The position numbers and the translations under genes are program-made. A stretch of DNA of 64,000 nt from Thinopyrum elongatum. Its lineage: Eukaryota; Streptophyta; Magnoliopsida; Poales; Poaceae. Of this stretch, positions 34,022 to 44,115 are shown in pieces (within the stretch, counting starts at the first letter, position 1; every line of letters begins with the position of its first letter). The DNA lies in contig CM022298.1 of NCBI GenBank assembly GCA_011799875.1, positions 284,653,395 to 284,717,394 on the forward strand, in the 5' to 3' direction. A model generated the notes under the pieces. That model saw only the letters and a list, made by a program, of their open reading frames with translations, did no database searches and was not told the origin of the DNA.

Positions 34022-34671
34022 CGCGTACAAGTTAGCCTTGGACCTCGTTTTATAGCTTAAGGGGTGACCACAGTGGCAAAGTATTCTTTATCTGGTGATT
34101 AGATAGATAACAGTGCTATCATACCTAACTCTGGAAGTTAGGACAAAGTGCATTAAATGCACTGCTAGGTGCCATGCTGAGGGCGAAACCCGGCAAGCCT
34201 GCCGTGCCGCTTAACCCTCTTCTGCTTATCTACTTGACACGTCTCTGGACGGGTGTCACATGAGGATAATCTGTCTTCCATGGCTGCCACGTGCTTAGCG
34301 ATAGCCACTAAATCACTTGGAGGCTCGACACCGCATTGATAGGTGATTTGCGTTGCGGCGCGGTGGACTAGTGGCGCCTTGGCGGGGAGATTTGCCCTTG
34401 GCGGACCCGGCAAGCCTGCTGGGGAAATCTTGGATTTGCCCCTGGGGTGGCCTCGACCCCGCCAGGCCCTCCTACCTGGCAAGGGAGGCCTTCCCAAGGT
34501 GATGCTTTGCTATCTTGCTTGTCTTGGTCTTCTTGATCTGCTCCTTGATCTCACGAAGTGCGGTTTTTTCTGGTTTGGTCTTGTTTCTATAGCTTGGTGT
34601 AAGACATGCAATTGCCAGCACGCCTGTGTATAAGTCCGGGCACCAAAACATGAATGTTTGTTGCACCGACA
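34022..34671 (-). repeat. 5' LTR of element F, outer part
   Basis: Resumes at CGCGTACAAG and matches the 3' LTR from TTAGCCTTGGACC to the end CACCGACA, after a 27-bp gap relative to the 3' LTR. It carries the TATA box (minus TATAAAACGAGG near 34055) with one change from the 3' LTR. Confidence 0.87.
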
Positions 34672-34676
34672 GGGGG

Positions 34677-35532
34677 TGTCAGGCCTATGGGACTGGGGGT
34701 ACCCAGGCCCGTTTGCCTGCGGCCCAGGAAGCGACGCATGGCCCACTACAGGACTTCGAGAGCATGACCCTCGCAAGACCGCCGCCTCGTGAGGCACACG
34801 TCACCAAGCGTCACCAGGAGCCTCGCAAGGTGGTCTCCGAAGGCAGCCTCCCGAGGCCCCTCGTGGAGGGAAACAAGTCAAGAGCAGCTCAGCGGGGTCG
34901 CACGGTCCTACATCTTAACGTGGGTGACGCGCGCGATGAAGAGCAGCGCTAGAGGCTATGCCAGCAGGCATGGATAAGGAGGCTTTCCTATTTCGTGCTA
35001 AGGGAGCCAGGCCAGCTTGCCGGTTCCCAAAGCAATCGCCAAAGGTTACCTGATCAGTGCAAGAAGACCAAGACGGTGGGCGCGCCAGGACGGAGGTCAT
35101 CACCGAGCCCACCGACACGTCACGGCAGAAGGCCTTTGCATGCGAAGACCACCTTTAGTCAGGATAAGCTGCGCCCCTGTCCCCCTTCAAACTGGCCGTT
35201 GTGGTATCCCTTCCCGCCAAGCGTTTTCGGGGGAAGAGGACCGAGGCTAGTATAAAGAGGGCAGGGTGCCACCATGGTAGAACATGGATCTTTTCCCCAA
35301 CAACCCTTGTACTCTCGTTGGGCCTCATGCCAAGCAATCTCAGACAAGCAGGAGTAGGGTTTTACATCGCAAGGTGGCCCGAACCTGGGTAACTGCCATG
35401 TCCACCCTTCTTCCTTCCTAGTTCGTGCTCGCCAGAGCATTGCCGTGAGGTTGAGTGGTAGAGTAGGGCGGTAGTTATCGAACGTACCCCAGTGTTCGAA
35501 CCTCTTTTGTCCCCAGAGTACCGGCTCCAACT
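34677..35532 (+). repeat. 5' LTR of element L
   Basis: Starts TGTCAGGCCTATGGGACTGGGGGTACCC, has a TATA box (AGTATAAAGAGG, 35250-35260) and the shared CAGGAGTAGGGTTTTACATCGC / GGCCCGAACCTGGGTAA block. The end is inferred by alignment with solo LTR J (CAGAGTACCGGCTCCAAC against CGGAGCCCCGATTCCGACA), so the last bases are mutated and the exact border is uncertain. Confidence 0.7.
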
Positions 35533-35549
35533 TCCGCTTCGCCAGTTCC

Positions 35550-36155
35550 ATGGCTGACACCCGCCGCGTACATGCTGAGCGCCGGGCAACCCGCGTTACT
35601 CAGACGGCGCCTACGGGCTGCGATGATCGCCGCCACTCCACCGGAGCTGCAGCTGCCGCTGCCACCGACCCTGCCACCCGCAAGCAGTAGGACTCCTTCA
35701 TGCACCCATCCGTGCAGCCCGACGGTCGCACCACCACGGCCTCCTCCCCCCTCAGCCGCCGCGAGCCACCGAATGCGCAGGGCGCTATGCTCATGGCGCG
35801 TGAGCTGCTCTGCTACCGCCCGGCCGATGCCGGCTACGACACCTGTCTTGGCCGCATCACCGAGATCGTCAACACCATCGAGGAAGCCCTGGCGCCCTCC
35901 CACTCGCTCCGTCCTCTGCCGTCTCGCGCCGGGGACATGGCGCACGGTGCGCCTCCACCACCTCCCTTGCACAACGACCTCGGTGGGCCCCGATGTGATG
36001 CGCCCCCGCGTGGCCAGCCCCACAGGGCGCCGCCGCTGGCCCAAGATGAAGCCAGCTGCCAGATCGTCCATCGTGCGCCGCGTGACACGTGCGTGCTCCT
36101 CGAGCAGCTGCGCCAGCGCCGGGATCGGATCGTCCAAGAGGTCACAGCAGCTGCG
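35550..36155 (+). pseudogene. element L gag, N-terminal part
   Basis: The ATG at 35550 opens MADTRRVHAERRATRV. A stop (TAG 35688-35690) falls at codon 47, after which the same frame runs open from 35691 to the M insertion. The sequence is Ala/Pro/Arg-rich with LEQLRQRRDRIVQEV at its end. The codon boundary falls exactly at 36155/36156. Structural protein; nonfunctional because of the stop and the insertion. Confidence 0.65.
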
Positions 36156-39100
36156 TGTCACATCCTATGTTTTGCCTCACATCACTATTAAAAGGCTTAA
36201 AATTTTGGACCAACAAAAACTTGTTGTATGTTTGTGATGCTTGACTTGATTGCTAATTACTTGTTTGCTTGCTTGTCCTCTAAAATCATAAAATTCCCCC
36301 TACTCTCAATACTCACCTCCTTGATCCAAACTTTTTCCCAATAATCATGTCATGTGTATAGAACAGAATAGTATTTTCTTACAAAAAGAATTTGGCCAAA
36401 AAGAATTTTCTAAATTAGGTTTTCCAAAAACCCCTGGATTGAGACCTGAACTGCAAGTACTTAATTTAGGGTATGAAAAATCTTTCAAAAATTATATTTG
36501 AAGCCTATTAGATACAGGACTCCCTAAAACCACAAAAATATTATTTTCTAAGTTATTTTGCTATTTTATTTAAAGGCTTTTTCTTAAGACCGGAAATGGT
36601 CTTTAATAGGTTAAAATTATTTTTATGTTTCAAAAATATTTTTGAAAATTTAGGGAAGCTGATTGGACGTATATTGTCCATATATGAGAATTTGAACACA
36701 TGGTCATGTTCAAAATATTGGTCAAATCCCTCAAAAACCCTTTCTAGATATTTCAAGCTTTTGAAATATTTACATAAGAAATATTCTCATTTAAATGCAA
36801 GAAAATTCTAGCATGCCACAAATAACTTACTTGATGATTCTACAAAGTCTCCTGTCATGGAGAACAACATAACCCCATCAAACCCTCTCAAAACCATTTC
36901 TGTCTATTCTCTAGTTTGAGCAACTTTGCACTACCAAACATGTCCAAATGTTCTAAAACTTGGTACAGATGCTAAAATAGTCTAATAATTCATCTAGACC
37001 AAGTGGCACAAGTTGGAGAACAAGTTAACTTGATCAAAGCTTGTCAAAACCATCTATGTCCAGAACCAAATTTGGGAAACTCTACATTGCTAACTGTCTC
37101 CTTTTGATCTCAATTTTTGTGGACATGCTATAATCCCTAAATAATGGCACTAAACCAAGTGATGCATCAAGGAGAAGAGATTTGCATGACTAAATCTTGG
37201 AAAACCCATTTCTGTTGATTTCTAGGGTTTGCCAAAGTTGCATTGTCAACTTTCTTCAAATGCGCTCAAACTTGGTGGTACACCTTATTTCTATCTACCA
37301 TTTGATCATGTTAAATCTCATGGCAAAGGGAATCCATTTACTTGCCCAAATCACTATCAAACACCTTCTACCATTTTACCAAAACCACTGTTTTGACCCG
37401 TTCCACTATTCTCCATGAGCTCAAATCTTTACCACAGTTGACCCTGGTCACCTTCTACCTCTGGTAAATTTTGCAAGCCCACTGCTCAATTATTTGGGGG
37501 TGAAATCCCCACTTTCTTTCTCTGGACAGCCCTGTTTTCTCTCCCTCTCACCACCCTTCTCTCACCAAAACCCCTAAGGAGCATCCAAAGCTCCACCCCA
37601 CTTCTTTACTCCCTCCTAGAGCTGCAAGACACTAGTGGACACGGCTCGGGCAACTAAACAATGCCATGGCATGCCAATGGCATGCTCTAGAGCGCGCTAC
37701 AGTGCGGCCCTGCAATGTAGCCGCCCTCTGCCCGATGCCTCCGGCCACCTCGAGCTCCTCCCGCGCGCCAGCAGGACCACCTCGACGTCCGCAACACGTA
37801 AAATAGTCGGCCCCCTCCTCCTCTCTCCGGCGACCTCAATCACGCGTGCCCGAGCGCCGCCCGCATCCGCCAGTCGGTGCCCGCGTCCTTGGCTCGCCTC
37901 GCACTTGCTATCCTCTCCCTCTCTCTTCCCCTGATCATAGACCACCCCCAGGAAGACCCCCGACTCGTGGCCGAGCCCTCCCCTGGCTTCCAGCGACGGC
38001 TACAACCTCGCCGGCGCACGAGCTCACGGTGCACCTCGCCCCCTCTTATTTAAGTCGCCCTGAGCCCTCCTTTGGCCTCCATCCTCACTCCCTCGCCTCC
38101 AATCAACCACCAGCAGAGCCCCAGCTCCTGTCTCCCTCTTTGTGCTCGGGATCGAGGCGAGCGCCGCCGCCTCGGGTCTCCGGAGCACACACGGTACAGG
38201 CCTCCCTTGCCCCTGTTTGGCCTCGATCTGGAACCGTAGTAGGTCATTGACGTGTTCCCCTCTCTCCTACACTCTGTTTGCAGCAAGGGGCGACCCCGGC
38301 GATCACCTCCCGAAGCACCTCCACCGCGGGATCTCATCGTCGGCGAACCGCGGCTCCCCTCCGTCCAACTCCGGCACCCCCCGAACGGTGACTCGACGCT
38401 GAGTTCAGTGGTGCACTCGGCTAGCCTCGCCGTGCCCTGCCTCGTCGCCGGTGAGCTCGTCGACCCCTCTGGTCATGAGGTTGGAGATGACAGGAGGGGC
38501 CCGTCTGTCATCCTCACTTCTCTCCCTCCCCCTCTCTGTCGCTGGCAGCTGGGCCCCGCGCGTCAGGTTTAAACCTGGCAGGCATGCGCGCCTCGGCTTG
38601 CCCAGGCCGGCTCGGTTGCAGGCCGGCCTAGCTGTGAGCAGATCTGGCCCGGCCAGTCCGCTGACTTTTTCTTTTTTCTTTTTTGTTAAACATTGAAAAA
38701 TTCCATAGGGAGAAATATTTGTCTGAATGGAATGATTCCAACTCCTATATTCTTCTCAAAATCCCACCTATTTAATGGTGTAACTTTCATACATATCTAA
38801 CAAATTTTTCTGCACTGTTCAAATTTAAAATCAAATTTGAGCATTTAATCCACCTTTAAAAATCCATCTCTCTGCTTCTATGACCCCAAATCCAAAACTA
38901 GGAATTTTCCTATTCTTAGTTTGCTCCCTAGTATTGAACAAAAATAGATTAACATTTCTCTGAGTGTCTTATTTTTCTGTTTTGGTGCTATTGTCTTATT
39001 TTGCCCATTTAAATTGCGATGATAGATTGCGTTGTTGACGAAGGAGTTGGACCAGAAGACTTTGAAGACCCCGAAGACTTTGCTGAGCCAGGCAAGCAGC

Positions 39101-40592
39101 CCCTTGACCATGTCTATGAAACCCTTTTTATGCATGTTATATAGCAGTTATATTGGTTGCATCGGAGTCTTGATGATGTGGTGACCACTTTGGTGGGTTG
39201 CCTCCGTTACTTTCCTCGTTGATACTTGCATGGTGCATGACCCTACCTTTCTATGAGGGTTATGCGGGTGGGAGTAGTTAGGATGCTAAGTAGTGCTACG
39301 CAAAGGGATGGCTATATGCATGGTGATGGAGACAAGTATGTTCTCAAAGACTTTCCGAAAACCTCATCGGGTGCCACTAATGCCGAGGGAGATGATGAGC
39401 TAGGTAACCACTTGATTAAGAAGTGGTGTACCGAAGCAAGTTGTGTGAGTGTGGTTTCGAAAACGGATTGGTTTAAGTTGCGACCGTTATTCCAACCTTA
39501 CATGTACAACCACAATACCCGTTATGGGACGGGGCTTTGTTGATTACTTTGGTCGATACAAGCAGGGGGCCCGCATTACTAGTGGCGGGATAGTATGAGT
39601 TACTCTCCCGATACGGAGTCGTGCCAGGTAGGGCGACTATGGCTGTTTTTATAGACACCGAGCACACCGTTGCATCCCCTCTTGGATGGTACAATCTCGA
39701 GTGAGTCTCGTATGATGTACATCTTGAGGACACGGGCCAACGAGTGGACTCTTTGTTAGTGTTGTCAAGGGAAAGATAATGTTTAGGTGCTTACCTCGGG
39801 TATGTAATATACCGCGAGTCGTGGCTTGACACAAAAGTTCCCCGAGCCTTGTGGGTAAAGTGTGCAACCTCTGCAGAGTGTAAAACAATTCGAATAGCCG
39901 TGTCCATGGTTAAGGACAGTTGGATGACCGCTCTTGGGCTACGTCCATTGTTTTTCAAACCATGTGTGTGTGTTGGTGGGAGCCACTTGAGATAAGTCAA
40001 ACGACTTGACATGATGATTAAGTTGGGATTGCTTCCAACTCTGTTTATGTTGATATCTGTAACCTATTCATACGGATACCTGAATTCATATGATGCATGC
40101 TTTGCAAGTTGATAGGACATGTCATTACACTCAAAACTAGCTTTCTGCAAATTACCTGCTTAGTGCTATATCATGCATTATTGTGCCTTGTTCCAAAACA
40201 TGTGTTGCTAGCGAGTACATTCAAAGTACTCATTGGCTTGCCGCTGGTTATTTTATTGGCCAGGCATGAAAGAACAGGATATAATGAAGAGTACCTTGGT
40301 GATGAACATGCGAGCTAGGATGCTTCCCAGTCAGAATGCCAGTAGGGTTAAGGCAGATGGCATGGGCCTCCGTTATCGTTCAGGATTTCCGCTGCAAGTT
40401 TGTGATTGATGTTTAGCCTACATGGCCCTATCTATGTAAGACTTGACCATAATGGTCATAATTTGTGTAAGACGGTATGTATGGATGTAAGACTATTGTT
40501 ATTCAGCTTCTGTGTGTTCAGTGAGCATTGATCTCTGGGATCACTGTACATGTGCATTCGATGATCACGACTTATGAGTTGGGGTCCCCACA
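36156..40592 (+). mobile_element. 4.4-kb solo LTR M inserted in gag of element L
   Basis: Bounded by TGTCACATCC and GGGTCCCCACA. The flanking 5-mers CTGCG (36151-36155) and CAGCG (40593-40597) match at four of five positions. Removing it and one flank restores the gag frame of L. The inside is non-coding: AT-rich (36156-37500), then a GC-rich part (37640-38640) with a TATA-like CTTATTTAAGTCG (38045-38057) and CT-rich leader, then mixed sequence to 40592. The open frames at 37635-38572 are GC-driven and show no domain. Very long LTRs suggest a gypsy family such as Tekay/Del; the family and orientation are tentative. Confidence 0.7.
38045..38057 (+). promoter_or_regulatory. putative promoter TATA in solo LTR M
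   Basis: CTTATTTAAGTCG is followed by a pyrimidine-rich leader (CCTCCATCCTCACTCCCTCGCC) in the GC-rich middle of the LTR, where LTR promoters are expected. Confidence 0.35.
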
Positions 40593-41092
40593 CAGCGCAC
40601 TAGAATAGATCCACCCTCGTGCGTGGCGTTCCCTCGAGCAGTGTGGGTTGTAGAGCTTTCACTCACGAGTTATGCAGGGTGGTTTGGCCCGTCAAGTTCA
40701 AGCTGGAGCTGCCCCCACACTACGACGGCATCCCCGACTCTATGGAGTTCCTCCAGCTCTATGCGCTGAGCATCGAGGCGGCGAATGGCGAAGACAAGGC
40801 CATGTCGAACTGGTTCCCCATGGCCCTCAAAAACGGCGCACGCTCCTGGCTCAGGAACCTGCCAGAGGAGTCAATATCTTCGTGGAGCGAGCTCTGTGAA
40901 CAGTTCGTTGCCAACTTCAAGGGCACCCACAATCGTGCCCTCACCATGAACGACCTGGGGCACGTGAAGCAGCGGCCCGGTGAGACCCTCGCAAGTACAT
41001 CCAGCGCTTCAGCCAGGTGCGCCACAAGATCCCACACGCCTCGGATGACGCCATCATCTAGGCATTCTCGAATGGCGTCATTGGTGTCAGGA
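40593..41092 (+). pseudogene. element L gag, central part
   Basis: Continuation of the gag frame after M: a TAG at 40601-40603, then CRAFTHELCRVVWPVKFKLE, LPPHYDGIPDSMEFLQLYAL (about 40710-40770), NWFPMALKNGARSWLRNLPE and SISSWSELCEQFVANF (about 40870-40920). This is the retrotransposon gag (capsid) domain, aligning with the EKYDGK..EFLSIYTIA and SWLMHLPENSISSW blocks of the Tat gags. A one-base deletion at about 40996 shifts the frame. Coding sequence stops at the junction with LTR E. Confidence 0.8.
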
Positions 41093-41576
41093 AGCATCAC
41101 ACAAGTAGACCGACTCCTGCCTGCATCTACTATTATTCCACACTTTGACCACTATCCAGCATGCATCTAGAGTATTAAGTTCATAAAGAACAGAGTAATG
41201 CCTTAAGCAAGATGACATGCTGTAGACAAGATAAACTCATGTATAAATAAACCCCATCTTTTTACCCTTAGTAGCAATGATACATACGTGTCATGTCCCC
41301 TTCTGTCACTGGGATTGAGCACCACAGGATCGAACCCATTACAAAGCACCTTTCCCATTGCAAGAAAAATCAATCTAGTTGGCCAAACAAAATCAATAGA
41401 TTGGAGAGAAAAACGAAGTTGTAGTAATAATGAATAAAAGAGTTCAGAGAAAACTCAAATAATATTCATGGATAGATCTGATCATAAACTCACAATTCAT
41501 CGGATCCCAACAAACACACCGCAAAAAGTGATTACATCGAATAGAAGTCCAAGAATATCGAGGAGACCTTTGTACG
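41093..41576 (-). repeat. third LTR fragment of Athila-like element E
   Basis: Closely repeats 15009-15492 (ACAAGTAGACCGACTCCTGCC ... ATCGAGGAG) in the same orientation. It is probably the continuation of the LTR interrupted at 17248, minus about 90 bp. Non-coding. Confidence 0.7.
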
Positions 41577-42805
41577 GATCCTTTCGCCTTGCCGCGCATT
41601 GATCAAATCGTAGACTCCACTGCTGGTTGTGATTTACTCTTGTTCCTTGATGCATATTCTAGATAGTATCAGATATTCATGGCTAAGGAAGATGAGGAGA
41701 AAACCACATTCTTTACTCCATGTGGCACATACTGCTTCGTGTATATGCCTTTCATACTAAAGAGTGCTGGCTCAACGTTTGCAAGAGCAGTCCATATTGG
41801 TTTTGAACCACAGCTGCATAGGAATGTGGAGGCTTATATGGATGATATAATGGTCAAGACCAAGGACAAATCAACCCTCATTCAAGATTTAGAGGAAACA
41901 TTTGCAAATTTGCACAACATTAATATGAAGCTCAACCCTGAGAAGTGCGTGTTTGGTCTTCCATCCAGCAAACTCCTCGGGTTCTTGGTGTCTCAGCATG
42001 GGATAGAAGCAAGCCCCGACAAGATTAGAGCCATTGAGCAGATTCAAGCACCGAAAACCATCAAGGACATGCGGCGCATTACCGGCTGTGTTGCTTCTTT
42101 GAGTAGGTTCATTTCAAGATCTGCTGAGCGCGCCCTACCATTTTTCAAGATATTGAAAAAGGCAGGTCTAGTAAAATGGACTCCGAAAGGAGAGGCTGCG
42201 CTGCAGGACCTGAAAACGTACCTGTCATCTTTGCCAATACTAGTTGCGCCTAAGCCCCAGGAACCGTTGCTGCTATACTTGGCTGCAACGAACCAGGTGG
42301 TCAGTGCTGCACTAGTGGCACATAGGGAAACTGATGGTGAAGGAGCAACAACAGCAATCCCGTCCCACAACGAACCTGAATCCTCTCCGGCAAGATCTGG
42401 TGCCGGCACATTAGAAACAAAGCAAGCTAATGAAGCCAACCAACAGATAGCGCCGAAGAAGAAGATGGTGCAGCGACCATTATACTTTCTCCACTCTCTT
42501 CTACAAGGGGCTAGATCAAGGTGCTCTAGGGTGCAGAAACTGCTTTTCGGCCTTCTCATGGCCTCGAGAAAGCTGCACCACTACTTGCAAGCACATGATA
42601 TAACCGTTGTCACTCGTTTTCTATTGCAACATATTTTGAGAAACCCAGAAGCAGCCGGCAAGATAGTGACGTGGGCATTAGACTTGTCAAGTTTTGCACT
42701 CAAGTTCGAGAGCACGTCAACCATTCAGAGAAGAGCTTTGGCGGAGTTCATCGCAGAATGGACGCCAACGCAAGATGAAGAAATCCACGAGTCAGCTCTC
42801 CCGGG
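41577..42805 (+). pseudogene. element D reverse transcriptase and degenerate RNase H
   Basis: RT begins after the N-terminal third: GCDLLLFLDAYSR then a TAG, MAKEDEEKTTFFTPCGTYCF, the YMDD box (about 41837-41848), KLLGFLVSQHGIEASPDKIR, then the RNase H-like domain with LLLYLAATNQVVSAALVAH and LYFLHSLLQGARSRCSR, ending at AEFIAEWTPTQDEEI. From 41679 the frame is open for about 375 codons, so this copy is not very decayed. The catalytic residues of normal gypsy RNase H are replaced, as in the sister copies. Confidence 0.87.
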
Positions 42806-43304
42806 GAGCATGATGGTGCTGAAGTTGATTCTAAGGACGACGACACCACCACCCTGAAGAAGAAAGGTCGGAAGCACAACAGAAAGTGCAAGGACAAAGT
42901 AGTTATGGCCGTGGAAGGGTCCGGGAATTGCAGTCCCGCCAAGAAAACCAAAACAGAGAGCTCCGGCATGGAAGCAGCTGCATGCGCTGATTGCCAGGTA
43001 GCCGCGACGGGCCAGAAGGCCGGCAAGTTTGGTGGGCCATACTGCAAGATTCACCGTACTAAGGGTCACGACCTCCCGGAGTGTTGACAAGTTGAATAGC
43101 TAGTCGAAAAGCAGAAGGCTGAGTATGAGAAGCGCGACAAGGAGAAGGGCCTGGATGGTACTGGTGGATCCAGCAAGAAAGGCCACGGTGGCCGAGGAGG
43201 GCGCCGCGGCAAGGTCAGTCAGCAAAAGGAAAAACCTGCAAGAGGTCGTGAGAAGAAGGAAGAAGATAATGAGAGTGAAGAGGAAGACGATGATGAGTCC
43301 AATG
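42806..43304 (+). pseudogene. element D gag nucleocapsid tail
   Basis: From about 42812 a different frame encodes the gag C-terminus: DGAEVDSKDDD, a basic stretch KKKGRKHNRKCKDK, MAVEGSGN, then the CADCQVAATGQ segment and the zinc-knuckle YCKIHRTKGHDLPEC (about 43040-43085), stops at 43084-43086 and 43096-43098, a second frame with KQKAEYEKRDKEKG and a Lys/Gly-rich end up to 43304. This corresponds to the region upstream of protease in element F. Confidence 0.83.
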
Positions 43305-44102
43305 TGTCGTCGTACGACACCTATGGGATCCGAAAGACCCCTTTACGATTCGGCAGGGAGAGAGGTATGCACAAAGAGCAGAACCGAGGACCAACGCGAG
43401 GGGATTTTTACCCAGGTTCAGGCCGCTGATCAGCGTAAAACCCTACTCCTGCTTTAGTCTATTATTAGTGTTTTCGTCCCAGTTCTTGGAGCGCTTTCCA
43501 TGAACAGTGTGTTCGTGCAGCAGCTACGCATGCAGAATGGGCTGAGAGAGTGGCCTCCTCCCCTGTAGCAGTTGCCTTGGGCCTCCTTTTATATTCTCAA
43601 AGGGGTCACCATAGTGGCAAACTAGTTATATGCGAGGTGTAAGGTAGCTACAGGGTTATCATACCTAACCACTGATGGTTTAGGACCAATGCATTTAATG
43701 CCCCGTGAGGTGTCCGTTTAGGTGTCCTTAATTTCTTGGGGATGGAAAAAGGCGCCATCCAATCAGCACCGCTTAAGCTCGCCTCCACTAGCGCCTCGCC
43801 ACGCATCCAGAGATGGGACCAGAATATCAGGCTGGTCGCTGCGCTGGAGCGGTGGCACAGTGGCGGAACCTTGCCGAATGCAAATCTTGCCGGGCTCTGC
43901 AGGCTACCCCGGCAAGATCTTGCCGGGGGCCGAGCCCCTGATCTCCAGTTCTCCTTATCTTCTGATCCTTGGCTTGAATGTCTCTTTGATAATCTTGGAT
44001 TAGTCTTCAGTTGTTCCCCCGACAAGCCTTGCCGTAGGTATGGTTACAACTGCCCGTGCACAAGTATGGCGTACTAAAGGCCTAATATTTAGTACACCGA
44101 CA
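43305..44102 (-). repeat. 3' LTR of element B
   Basis: 798 bp from minus-strand TGTCGGTGTACTAAAT to GTCGTACGACGACA. TATA box (minus ATATAAAAGGAGG near 43595-43582). It contains the shared TTTTTACCCAGGTTCAGGCC block and several CGGCAAG motifs (43865-43930). Confidence 0.9.
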
Positions 44103-44115
44103 GGAGCCCCCGGGC
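44103..44115 (-). other. polypurine tract of element B
   Basis: Minus CCCGGGGGCTCC directly upstream of the 3' LTR, the same as in F. Confidence 0.65.

Larger units (their letters stand above)
17249..34671 (-). mobile_element. Tat/Retand-type gypsy element F carrying an antisense B3-domain ORF
   Basis: Two similar LTRs in minus orientation (17249-18173, and 26984-27242 continued at 34022-34671) bracket gag, protease, RT, dual RNase H and integrase on the minus strand (26898 to 20535) plus an antisense ORF on the plus strand (18731-19363). The 5' LTR is split by a LINE. Without the LINE the element is about 10.6 kb. Flanks GTGGG (17244-17248) and GGGGG (34672-34676) may be a target duplication with one change. 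The LTR copies differ at roughly 20 of the first 260 positions by my hand comparison. Confidence 0.88.
34677..41092 (+). mobile_element. gypsy element L (5' LTR and partial gag), 3'-truncated and split by solo LTR M
   Basis: LTR 34677-35532 followed within 20 bp by a gag frame (35550-36155) that resumes after solo LTR M (40593-41092). Everything 3' of the middle of gag is missing: at about 41086-41093 the sequence switches to Athila-like LTR E. The LTR resembles solo LTR J. Gag sequence is related to, but clearly different from, the Tat gags of A, B, C and F. Confidence 0.75.
41577..43304 (+). mobile_element. chimeric Tat fragment D: pol piece joined to gag tail
   Basis: Plus-strand fragment in abnormal order: RT and first RNase H (41577-about 42805), then directly a gag nucleocapsid end (about 42806-43304). 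The left end starts inside RT at the border with LTR E; the right end is where element B is inserted (CAATG at 43300-43304 would be B's target duplication). Confidence 0.8.

Noticed and set aside
37635..38572. Overlapping open frames (99-134 residues) in a GC-rich block that could be a host gene
   Set aside because: Low-complexity Pro/Ser/Arg sequence with open frames on both strands, inside solo LTR M next to a promoter-like sequence; no domain.
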